Source of the DNA: an uncultured Prevotellaceae bacterium
GTDB lineage: Bacteria > Bacteroidota > Bacteroidia > Bacteroidales > Muribaculaceae
Direction of reading: 5' to 3'
DNA: 41,543 nt
Assembly: GCA_947306175.1 (NCBI GenBank)
Contig: CAMZFV010000003.1
Span: forward strand, 115,869-157,411
This document shows positions 34,687 to 41,543 of the stretch, in pieces (the stretch's first letter is position 1; the number at the start of each line of letters is the position of its first letter). The position numbers and the translations under genes were made by a program. A model generated the notes under the pieces. That model saw nothing but the letters and a program-made list of their open reading frames with translations. It was not told the DNA's origin and did no database searches.

Positions 34687-34717
34687 TGACAAATACATTC
34701 AATAACTAGCAAGTCAT

Positions 34718-37054
34718 ATGAAAAAATTTACTTTATTTATCACAATCTTAGTGCTTGCCGCGATGCAGGCATGGGGCGAGTCGGTCGATGCGACGACGGC
34801 CCGTTCAATGGCTCAGGACTTTCTGAGCGATATGTCAGTTTTTAGTCCTCAAACAATACCTAACTCGGGTGGCGGCCCGTTACAGCTGATCCATGCCGAG
34901 GTGAGTGACGTCGGTGTGGCCCAGAATGCCTATTATATTTTCGGCTCTGCGTCGGGTTATGTCATCGTTGCCGGCGATGACCGTGCCCAGCACATTTTGG
35001 GCTACGGCAACGGTAGTTTTAACATGAACAAAATACCCTGTGCCCTGCAGTTCATGCTCGACAGCTACAAGGAGCAGATTGACTACCTGCTTGAGCATCC
35101 CGGACTGGAAGTGGAGACAATGTCCCTCAGGTCGGCCTCGACTGGAGAAACGAGCGTTGCTCCATTACTCACTGCCAAGTGGAACCAAGGTGTGCCCTTC
35201 AACAACCTGTGCCCGCGCTATGATGATATGTCCTGCTATACGGGTTGTGCATGCACCTCGCTGAGCCAGGTGATGTATTATTGGAAGCATCCGTCGGGCA
35301 TCTCATACACTCTTCCGGGTTATCTCTCCAATACCCTTGGTATTGATGTGTCGGAATTGCCTCCCACTGCCTTTGACTGGGACAATATGATTGATTCCTA
35401 CAATGGCTCATATACCGAGGCTCAAGCTAATGCTGTCGCTAAGCTGATGCGCTATGTCGGTCAGGCCGAGTATATGGACTATGGCCCCAATGGCAGTGGT
35501 GCCTACACCTCTTCTGTCGCCACTGCTGCTTGGAACTTAGGTTATAGCAAGAATTCCCAGCATGTCATGAAGACAAATTATTGGAGCAACAGGCCATTGT
35601 ACTCCGATGAGGAGTGGGCCGAAATGATTCTGACGGAACTTTATGCCGGTCGTCCCATCGTTTACATGGCGCAAGCCGAGGATGGCAGTGGCGGTCACGG
35701 TTTTAATCTCGATGGATATGATGCCCTGACCCAGATGTATCATCTCAATTGGGGCTGGGGTGGATACTATGATGGTTATTTTGCGCTCAATGCATTTTCA
35801 TTGAGTGAAGACGGCTCCTATGCTTTCACCCGTCAGCAATCGATGATTATTGGGCTGGAGCCTGAAGAGCCTGAACCTGAACTGACGGTGACCCCGTCAT
35901 CTTTGGACTTCAGCGTAGCGCTGGGCGAAACCGTGACTAAGACATTCACTGTTATTGGATTCAACTTGGCAGAGGATGTGACGTTGACGCTTTACGACCC
36001 TGAGGGCTACTACTCCATTGACAAGACCCGCATCAGTGCCAGTGAGGCTGAACATGGAGCCACGGTGACAGTAACCTATGATCCCGCTGAGGTCGGTTCA
36101 AGCTATGCCGAAGTGAGAGTCAAGAGCAGAGGCGTTCAGCTTCAAAAAGTGAGCCTGAATGGCGAAGCTTGGCTGAGCAGCACTTCTATTGAGGTGGATC
36201 AAACGAGTATCGACTTCGGCAGGGCTTATAATGGCTATGGTGAGACCAGGCGGCTGTTTGTCAAGGCTCAGGGCTTGACCGGCAACATCTCGTTGCGTGT
36301 TACGGGACGTGACAGCATTCACTTTGACTGCTATCCCAGTACAATCACGCCTGCTCAGGCTGCCGAGGGTGTTTATGTGCCCATTAGGCTCTTCCCCTAT
36401 TCCGAGGGTTATTTGAGTGCTACACTCATCCTGTCAGCTCCCGGAGCCGATGATGTTCAGGTGGCTTTATCCGGCATCGGTATTAAGACATCAGCCTATA
36501 TTTATGTCGATCAGGACACGATGACGATGGCAAGCAGTCCAAATGTGATGACCACCAAGTACTTGCAAGTGGTGTATCACCGTTTCAACGGTTGGATTGC
36601 CTCGCCCAGACCTGTACACGTCATTGACAGTCTTAGCTTCGATCCGATAGATTTTTCGTATAACGTTGCTTTCTTGACCAATATTGATGGTGATGACTGC
36701 TTCACGGTTACTCGCACATCAGTCATTGCCTCCGATGGAGTCACCGATACATGTCTGGTGAAAGTTTGTTATAAACCGACTAAAGAGGGCCACCACAGCG
36801 CGCAGCTGAAGTTGTGGAGCAATGTTGCCTATCCTGTAATCGTCCAATTGGAGGGAACATCCATCCTGTCGCCTGATGGCATTACCGTGGGTGACGTGAA
36901 CGGTGACGGAGTGGTTTCGGTGAATGACATCACCTTCATGATTGACGCCATCTTGGAAGGTGAACAAGTTTCGCCTTATGCCGACGTGAACGGTGATGGC
37001 CAGATCAGCATTGGAGACATCACGTTGCTGATTGACCTTATGTTATCACAATAA
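34718..37054 (+). CDS. Secreted C10 cysteine protease with Ig-like domains and a C-terminal dockerin
   Basis: A 778-residue protein with signal peptide MKKFTLFITILVLAAMQAWG. The prodomain (about 22-135, VIVAGDDRAQHILGYGN) is followed by the C10 peptidase domain (about 150-385), with nucleophile C177 (TGCACTSLSQVMYYW) and H327 (GGHGFNLDG), 150 residues apart as in streptopain. YHLNWGWGGYYDGYFALN closes the domain. Three beta-sandwich domains follow (about 390-490, 491-590, 595-720); the first two begin LTVTPSSLDFS and IEVDQTSIDFG and resemble HYDIN/ASPM-type or BACON-like Ig folds. The dockerin lies at about 724-778 (DVNGDGVVSVND; DVNGDGQISIGD). It is a paralogue of the previous gene in its protease half but has Ig-like domains instead of LRRs. 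Confidence 0.9.
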   Translation: MKKFTLFITILVLAAMQAWGESVDATTARSMAQDFLSDMSVFSPQTIPNSGGGPLQLIHAEVSDVGVAQNAYYIFGSASGYVIVAGDDRAQHILGYGNGSFNMNKIPCALQFMLDSYKEQIDYLLEHPGLEVETMSLRSASTGETSVAPLLTAKWNQGVPFNNLCPRYDDMSCYTGCACTSLSQVMYYWKHPSGISYTLPGYLSNTLGIDVSELPPTAFDWDNMIDSYNGSYTEAQANAVAKLMRYVGQAEYMDYGPNGSGAYTSSVATAAWNLGYSKNSQHVMKTNYWSNRPLYSDEEWAEMILTELYAGRPIVYMAQAEDGSGGHGFNLDGYDALTQMYHLNWGWGGYYDGYFALNAFSLSEDGSYAFTRQQSMIIGLEPEEPEPELTVTPSSLDFSVALGETVTKTFTVIGFNLAEDVTLTLYDPEGYYSIDKTRISASEAEHGATVTVTYDPAEVGSSYAEVRVKSRGVQLQKVSLNGEAWLSSTSIEVDQTSIDFGRAYNGYGETRRLFVKAQGLTGNISLRVTGRDSIHFDCYPSTITPAQAAEGVYVPIRLFPYSEGYLSATLILSAPGADDVQVALSGIGIKTSAYIYVDQDTMTMASSPNVMTTKYLQVVYHRFNGWIASPRPVHVIDSLSFDPIDFSYNVAFLTNIDGDDCFTVTRTSVIASDGVTDTCLVKVCYKPTKEGHHSAQLKLWSNVAYPVIVQLEGTSILSPDGITVGDVNGDGVVSVNDITFMIDAILEGEQVSPYADVNGDGQISIGDITLLIDLMLSQ

Positions 37055-37068
37055 GTCATTTATTAATT

Positions 37069-37125
37069 AAAACTATTGGTGTCCGCCTTTAAACATTTTT
37101 TTGAAAGGACACCAATAGTTTTTTA
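37069..37125 (+). terminator. Intrinsic terminator of the second C10 gene
   Basis: A perfect 16-bp stem (AAAACTATTGGTGTCC / GGACACCAATAGTTTT, 22-nt loop) runs into TTTATA, 15 nt after the stop codon. Confidence 0.9.
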
Positions 37126-37161
37126 TAAAAAACTTACAATTTTCATTCTGGGATGGGGTGA

Positions 37162-37338
37162 TTTGGTGCAAGAATAAAACTTTTTTTTTATTTTTGCAGT
37201 GATATTGAAAGAACACTTCTCTCAATATCGATGGTTTAACCAGTTGAAGGCAGCATTTTCACATTAACCTCGTGTGCTTCCTTCTTGCCAACCTCTATTG
37301 CCAAGGAGAATATTGTAATCTAATTAATAATACGTCTT
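37162..37338 (+). promoter_or_regulatory. Promoter and leader of the last two BspA-like genes
   Basis: TTTG (37162-37165) and TATTTTTG (37189-37196) are 23 nt apart. Transcription should start near 37202, leaving a leader of about 135 nt. The leader opens with GATATTGA / TCAATATC (37201-37229), and a second stem GAAGG-AGCA with TGCT-CCTTC is possible further on. No known riboswitch was recognised. Confidence 0.45.
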
Positions 37339-38769
37339 ATGAAAAAGTTTGTCTTTACATTACTATTGTTGCTGGTTGTCGCGCTGACTGTGGACGCGCA
37401 GCAAGAATTCTGGTACGAAGGTGTCCATTACCGTGCTCTCGACTACTATAATGTCGAGGTCATCCAGGCCAATGACAGCATCTACAGCGGTCGGGTGGTG
37501 ATTCCTCGCTATGTCCTGTGCGAAACAGTGGATTCGCTGGGCATCGAGCATGTCGAGGGCTTTGAGGTGACGGCCATTGGCGATAGCGCCTTCTTCAGGT
37601 GTTCCAACCTGACGGGTATCGTGTTTCCCAAGTCGTTGCTTTACATTGGCAAGCGCGCATTCTACTACTGCACTGGGCTGACGTCGCTCGATTTCCCGCG
37701 TTCGGTCACCAATATTGACGATTATGCGTTTTATCACTGTTCCGAACTGGTGAGCATAAACCTTTCCAACACAATTCAAAGGATCGGCCGTTCAGCGTTC
37801 AGTTTCTGCGGAGCCCATGAGAGTATCGACCTGCCCACTTCGATAACGACCATTGAGCCCTATGCATTCTCTTCAACCCGCATAAGGAATCTTGTTGTCC
37901 CTGGATCTGTTGAAGTTCTCAATCAAATGGTTTTTGCTGATTGTGACATCAAGGCGGTGACGATTTCCCATGGAGTGAAAAAGATTTGCGGCGGCGCTTT
38001 TGATTACGCCTCGTTCACAAGCGTTGAGTTGCCTAATTCGGTTGAGTTGCTCGAAGGCGATTCATTTAGCAATTGCCGCGATTTGATAGACGTTAATTTG
38101 GGTGACTCGGTCAAGCGCATGACAGGCGCCACCTTCAACGGCTGCTGGGATCTGGAATACGTTGAGATTCCTAATTCGGTAACCTATATGGGTGGAATGA
38201 ATTTCCATTTATGCAAAAAACTGAAAACTGTAAAGTTCGGCAATCGCGTGGATACCATCGGTTACGGCGTCTTTTACGCGTGCGATAGCCTCCGGAGTGT
38301 TGTCTTCCCCAATTCGCTGAGAACCCTCGGTGCCTATGCCTGCTATGCCTGTCCCAAATTGAAAACGGTCACCTTTGGCAAGTCTTTAGAGTTCATTGGG
38401 AACGACGCTTTTGATGACCATGCCCTTGAGAGTATTGTCAGCTTAAACAAGACACCTCCTGGCACTTACCCCTGGTCATTCCGCCAGTCCTACGAAACAG
38501 CGACCCTCTATGTGCCCAGGCAAGCTGTGGAAGCCTATCAATCGGTAGAGCCATGGAGCAATTTCATCAACATCGTTGGCATAGATGTGGAACCCGACCC
38601 GGGTGACGTCAATGACGATGGCAGAATTGACGTCAGTGACGTGACCGCCCTCGTTGACCTGTTGCTCGCTGGTGGTGAGCTGCCGTCCTATGCCGACTTC
38701 AACGGTGACGGCGAGGTGGGCGTCAACGACGTGACAGCCCTTATTGATATGTTGCTCAGCAGCAAATAA
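37339..38769 (+). CDS. Secreted BspA-like LRR protein with C-terminal dockerin (476 aa)
   Basis: Signal peptide MKKFVFTLLLLLVVALTVDA-Q. The beta cap (FWYEGVHYRAL) and a divergent first strand pair lead into about 12 LRR_5 units between residues 70 and 380 (IGDSAFFRCSNLTGIVFPKSLLYIGKRAFYYC). A C-terminal LRR cap follows (SLNKTPPGTYPWSF; YVPRQAVEAYQ). The dockerin at about 422-476 has loops DVNDDGRIDVSD and DFNGDGEVGVND. It is smaller than the first BspA-like protein and has a single LRR block without jelly-roll-like repeats. The next gene starts 27 nt after the stop, so they share a transcript. Confidence 0.9.
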   Translation: MKKFVFTLLLLLVVALTVDAQQEFWYEGVHYRALDYYNVEVIQANDSIYSGRVVIPRYVLCETVDSLGIEHVEGFEVTAIGDSAFFRCSNLTGIVFPKSLLYIGKRAFYYCTGLTSLDFPRSVTNIDDYAFYHCSELVSINLSNTIQRIGRSAFSFCGAHESIDLPTSITTIEPYAFSSTRIRNLVVPGSVEVLNQMVFADCDIKAVTISHGVKKICGGAFDYASFTSVELPNSVELLEGDSFSNCRDLIDVNLGDSVKRMTGATFNGCWDLEYVEIPNSVTYMGGMNFHLCKKLKTVKFGNRVDTIGYGVFYACDSLRSVVFPNSLRTLGAYACYACPKLKTVTFGKSLEFIGNDAFDDHALESIVSLNKTPPGTYPWSFRQSYETATLYVPRQAVEAYQSVEPWSNFINIVGIDVEPDPGDVNDDGRIDVSDVTALVDLLLAGGELPSYADFNGDGEVGVNDVTALIDMLLSSK

Positions 38770-38796
38770 TTAATACTAACCAAAATTGATTTTAAT

Positions 38797-40896
38797 ATGA
38801 GACCTTTTTTCTGTAAATTATCAGTCCTGTTATTGGCCATGGGATACTTCATGTCTGCGGCAGGACAATCGTCCACGTTTTACGTTACAATAGATTATGT
38901 GCGTTACGCCTCTACCAGCGATTCAACCGCTTGTGTTAGCTATAACGGCAACTATGAGGGCGATGGGAACGTGGTGATTCAAGAAACAATTACCGACGGT
39001 GAACGAGTCTTTGTAGTTAACGAGATTGCGGATTACGCGTTCAATGGCTGCTGGAGAATGCAAACTCTGGAATTGCCCAATACGATTAAAAAGATTGGAC
39101 ACGATGCATTCTATTCATGTACTGAGCTGAAAAGCGTTGACCTCCCCAATTCGGTCGTCTCATTAGGCAGTGGCGCCTTTAGCTGCTGCCGCAAACTGGA
39201 GCATCTCACACTCAGCAATTCCTTGACTTCGCTGCCCTATTATTGTTTTCAAGCATGCGCTATTACAAGCGTTGACATTCCCAACTCGGTTGAGTCGATG
39301 GATTATGGCGTTTTCTATTTTTGCGATAAACTGACAAAGGTGAGGATTTCTAACTCGCTCAGGGAAGTCGGAGACCGTGCGTTCTATAATTGCAACATTG
39401 ATTCGTTGTATATCCCTGCGTCGGTCACCTCCATCCCTGCCGAGGCATTTGCCGACAACAGTAATTTGAGTTATATCAAGGTTGACGATGACAATGCCTA
39501 TTATGACTCACGCAACGATTGCAATGCCATTATTCACACGGCTAGCAATAGGCTGGTGACGGGCTGCCAGAACACAGTTATTCCCTACGGAGTTGAGTCC
39601 ATTGGTAACTTCGCGTTCTATTACTGCACTAAGATGACTTCAATGGCAATTCCACCCACAGTTAAAACAATTGGGTACTATTCCTTCTGGAGCTGCAGTT
39701 CATTGGAAAGCATTGATTTGCCCGAATCGGTCGAAACTGTTTATGATGAGGCCTTTGGCTGGTGTGAAAAACTCACGTCGGTAACCTTTGGCAGCAATGT
39801 GAAGTATCTTGGTGACTCGGCCTTCTATTATTGTGGTAAACTTGCTCAGGTGCAATTGCCCGATGGCTTGGAACACATAGGCAAATTCACGTTCTACTGT
39901 TGCTGGGGCATGACAAGCCTCAAGTTGCCGAGTAACCTCAAGACCATTGATCGTGCGGCATTCTATGATTGCATGGCTCTGACCGAGATTGAGTTGCCCG
40001 AGACATTGACCGAAATCGGAGATCAGGGTTTCTATAATTGCGACAAGGTGCTCGCATTGGAATTGCCTGAATCGCTCACAAGCATTGGCCGCGAGGCTTT
40101 CTACCATTGGGCTGAGATCACAAGCCTTACAATACCCCGCAATGTGGCTATCGTCGGAATCAATCCGTTTGGCAGTTGCCGCAAGCTGGAATCAATTGTG
40201 GTGGATCCCGCTAACCCCTATCTCGACTCGCGGGAGAATTGCAATGCCATTATTGAGACCGCAACCAATACCTTGCTATCAGGTTGCATGAACTCTCATG
40301 TCCCTGCCACGGTGACCTCCATCGCCGAGTCGGCATTTTGCTATTGCACGGGACTGCAGCAACTCGACATTCCCCAGTCGGTTTCTTCTATTGGCCGATA
40401 CGCATTTGAGGGCTGCTCCAGCCTAAGCCAGATGGTGTTCCCCGAGGCGGTAACAACGATCAGCGACCATGTGCTCTATCGATGCAAGTTCTACATGGAT
40501 ATGGTTGATCTGGGCTCACAAGTCACTCTCATCGGGAACTATGCCTTTGGCGATATCCGTCCTGCGGTAATCTATTCGCGGGCAACTGTGCCTCCAGCTT
40601 GGGGTGGTAATTCGGCCTTCACGACTTCGGCACTCAAGTACTCTACGGTGTATGTGCCATTTAATGCGCTCAACGCTTATAAAGCCGACGCCAAATGGGG
40701 CCAGTTTGTTACCATCCTGCCCATGACAGCCGATCTGAACGGCAATGGCTCAATTGAAGTGACTGACGTGACCATATTGATTGATCTGTTGCTCAGTGGC
40801 GACGAGATGCCAGCCAGCGCCGATGTCAATGGTGACGGCGAGGTGAATGTCCTGGATATCACTGTACTGATCGAATCGTTGCTTTCGGGCGATTAA
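38797..40896 (+). CDS. Secreted BspA-like LRR protein with C-terminal dockerin (699 aa)
   Basis: Signal peptide MRPFFCKLSVLLLAMGYFMSAAG. The N-cap (YVTIDYVRYAST ... GDGNVVIQETI) precedes about 22 LRR_5 units (about 75-600). Twice the series is broken by a longer insert with DDDNAYYDSRNDCNAII and DPANPYLDSRENCNAII, each followed by TASNRLVTGCQN or TATNTLLSGCMN. These inserts recur in BspA families as an alternative repeat. The dockerin lies at about 645-699 (DLNGNGSIEVTD; DVNGDGEVNVLD); loop 1 has Asn instead of Asp at position 5. It is co-transcribed with the 37339 gene and followed by a terminator. Confidence 0.9.
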   Translation: MRPFFCKLSVLLLAMGYFMSAAGQSSTFYVTIDYVRYASTSDSTACVSYNGNYEGDGNVVIQETITDGERVFVVNEIADYAFNGCWRMQTLELPNTIKKIGHDAFYSCTELKSVDLPNSVVSLGSGAFSCCRKLEHLTLSNSLTSLPYYCFQACAITSVDIPNSVESMDYGVFYFCDKLTKVRISNSLREVGDRAFYNCNIDSLYIPASVTSIPAEAFADNSNLSYIKVDDDNAYYDSRNDCNAIIHTASNRLVTGCQNTVIPYGVESIGNFAFYYCTKMTSMAIPPTVKTIGYYSFWSCSSLESIDLPESVETVYDEAFGWCEKLTSVTFGSNVKYLGDSAFYYCGKLAQVQLPDGLEHIGKFTFYCCWGMTSLKLPSNLKTIDRAAFYDCMALTEIELPETLTEIGDQGFYNCDKVLALELPESLTSIGREAFYHWAEITSLTIPRNVAIVGINPFGSCRKLESIVVDPANPYLDSRENCNAIIETATNTLLSGCMNSHVPATVTSIAESAFCYCTGLQQLDIPQSVSSIGRYAFEGCSSLSQMVFPEAVTTISDHVLYRCKFYMDMVDLGSQVTLIGNYAFGDIRPAVIYSRATVPPAWGGNSAFTTSALKYSTVYVPFNALNAYKADAKWGQFVTILPMTADLNGNGSIEVTDVTILIDLLLSGDEMPASADVNGDGEVNVLDITVLIESLLSGD

Positions 40897-40917
40897 TACA
40901 GACAACCACATTTAAAT

Positions 40918-40960
40918 AAAGGAGGCGCGCTTGAGAGTTGGCGTGCTTCCTTTGTTTTTG
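40918..40960 (+). terminator. Intrinsic terminator of the last BspA-like gene
   Basis: AAAGGAGGCGCGC (40918-40930) pairs with GCGTGCTTCCTTT (40941-40953) through 13 positions including two G-U pairs, followed by GTTTTTG. It lies 22 nt after the stop. Confidence 0.85.
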
Positions 40961-41060
40961 CATTCACCCTTCAACTGGTATGATGCTGAAAACCTTGTGC
41001 ATGAGAGGGCTCTAAATGAGACAAGTGAGCAAAAAATCGGGAAAAAGTGTTGTGAATGTG

Positions 41061-41091
41061 TTGTGTAGTTCAAAAAAAGGTTCTATCTTTG
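41061..41091 (+). promoter_or_regulatory. Bacteroidetes promoter of rpmB
   Basis: TTG (41061-41063), 20 nt, then TATCTTTG (41084-41091) followed by CAGCC. Both boxes and the spacing fit well. Transcription should start near 41097. Confidence 0.75.
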
Positions 41092-41097
41092 CAGCCG

Positions 41098-41443
41098 ATT
41101 TCGCGGCACATGTCTTGCTGACCCTGATGCTCATGCGTTAGTCAAGTCAAGAGTGTGACACTTGATCGTTGAAACTTCGATGTCAAGGCTATGATGCTAA
41201 GTGCCTGGCAGTCAAGCGTAGGACGATATTAAACGAGCGAGACACCCAATAGTTGTTCAACCCCCTTGATGCCGGTGGGCTTCTCACACCGGTGGGGAAG
41301 AGCGCCCTCTCCACGATTGGATGTCCACACCCGGTTTATTGTGCTGCGCCTGTGTTTTTGTGTACAGGCAAGCATGTAGCACGCGAGTCAAACGACCGAG
41401 AATGTAAAACAAGAACAATAACTAAACAAAAATTAGAGAAACT
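41098..41443 (+). promoter_or_regulatory. Long, probably structured 5' leader of rpmB
   Basis: Stems visible by eye include CTTGA-TCG / CGA-TCAAG (41161-41187), CCGGTG / CACCGG (41272-41292) and a two-part hairpin GTGCT + GCCTGT / ACAGGC + AGCAC (41341-41382). Ribosomal protein operons often have leaders bound by one of their products. No known leader family was recognised, so the regulatory role is inference. Confidence 0.35.
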
Positions 41444-41543
41444 ATGTCTAAAGTTTGTCAAATCACCGGAAAGAAGGCGATCACGGGTAACAACGTATCG
41501 CACTCCAAGCGCAGGACGAAACGCAAATTCAACGTTAACGTCT
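41444..41543 (+). CDS. rpmB: 50S ribosomal protein L28, 5' part (3' end cut by window)
   Basis: The first 33 residues are visible: [17 protein letters not shown], then [12 protein letters not shown]. This is the typical start of Bacteroidetes L28 (bL28), a small protein of the large ribosomal subunit, with the conserved basic SHSKRRTKR stretch that contacts rRNA. The frame stays open to the end of the window. In Bacteroidales, rpmB is usually followed by rpmG and ftsY; this lies outside the window. A good promoter and a leader of about 345 nt precede it. Confidence 0.95.
   Translation, partial: MSKVCQITGKKAITGNNVSHSKRRTKRKFNVNV

Larger units (their letters stand above)
40897..41443. other. 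547-bp intergenic region: terminator, promoter and long rpmB leader
   Basis: It contains the terminator of the BspA-like operon (40918-40960), a promoter at 41061-41091 and a leader of about 345 nt before rpmB with several possible stems. No protein-coding frame was credible. Confidence 0.6.

Overview
The window reads as a chromosomal segment of a Bacteroidales bacterium, most likely of the Muribaculaceae or Prevotellaceae, although the family is inferred. The signs are Bacteroidetes-type promoters (TTG or TTTG about 19-21 nt before TAnnTTTG) ahead of many genes, almost no Shine-Dalgarno sequences, many SPII lipoproteins with a Cys followed by acidic residues, Bacteroidetes families (DUF4421-like barrel, DUF2582 winged helix, BspA-like LRR proteins, C10 peptidases), and rpmB at the right edge. 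No phage, transposase, CRISPR array, tRNA or rRNA was seen.

Left and middle part (1-28167), mostly housekeeping: the 3' part of kdsB (KDO activation for LPS), a secreted GH2 beta-galactosidase, a small hypothetical on the minus strand, a PASTA-domain membrane protein with an RluD-type pseudouridine synthase, a lipoprotein, a PlsC-like acyltransferase, a membrane metallophosphoesterase, the RNA-binding factor Tex with a small membrane protein, and a minus-strand pair (a small secreted protein with half a dockerin, and a lipoprotein). Then come glutamine-dependent NAD synthetase, a TamB-like envelope protein overlapping a DUF4421-like outer-membrane protein, tsaD (tRNA t6A), an M48 membrane protease, lipoproteins, CinA and a small winged-helix protein.

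Right part (28371-40896), accessory: five consecutive same-strand genes for secreted proteins. Three are BspA-like leucine-rich-repeat proteins and two are C10 (streptopain-type) cysteine proteases. All five have an N-terminal signal peptide and end in a two-repeat dockerin-like calcium-binding module. One protease also carries LRRs and the other carries Ig-like domains. The two protease genes share a related promoter with a palindrome at a fixed distance. Together they look like a set of host- or matrix-facing surface proteins built on a common C-terminal module.

The intergenic DNA is unusually informative. It holds several clear intrinsic terminators, a probable small RNA gene on the minus strand (about 31640-31770), a REP-like doublet, six short arrays of heptamers containing CTA (or TAG) with strict 7-bp phase, a 57-bp element present as an inverted pair around a two-gene unit, and a long, probably structured leader before rpmB.
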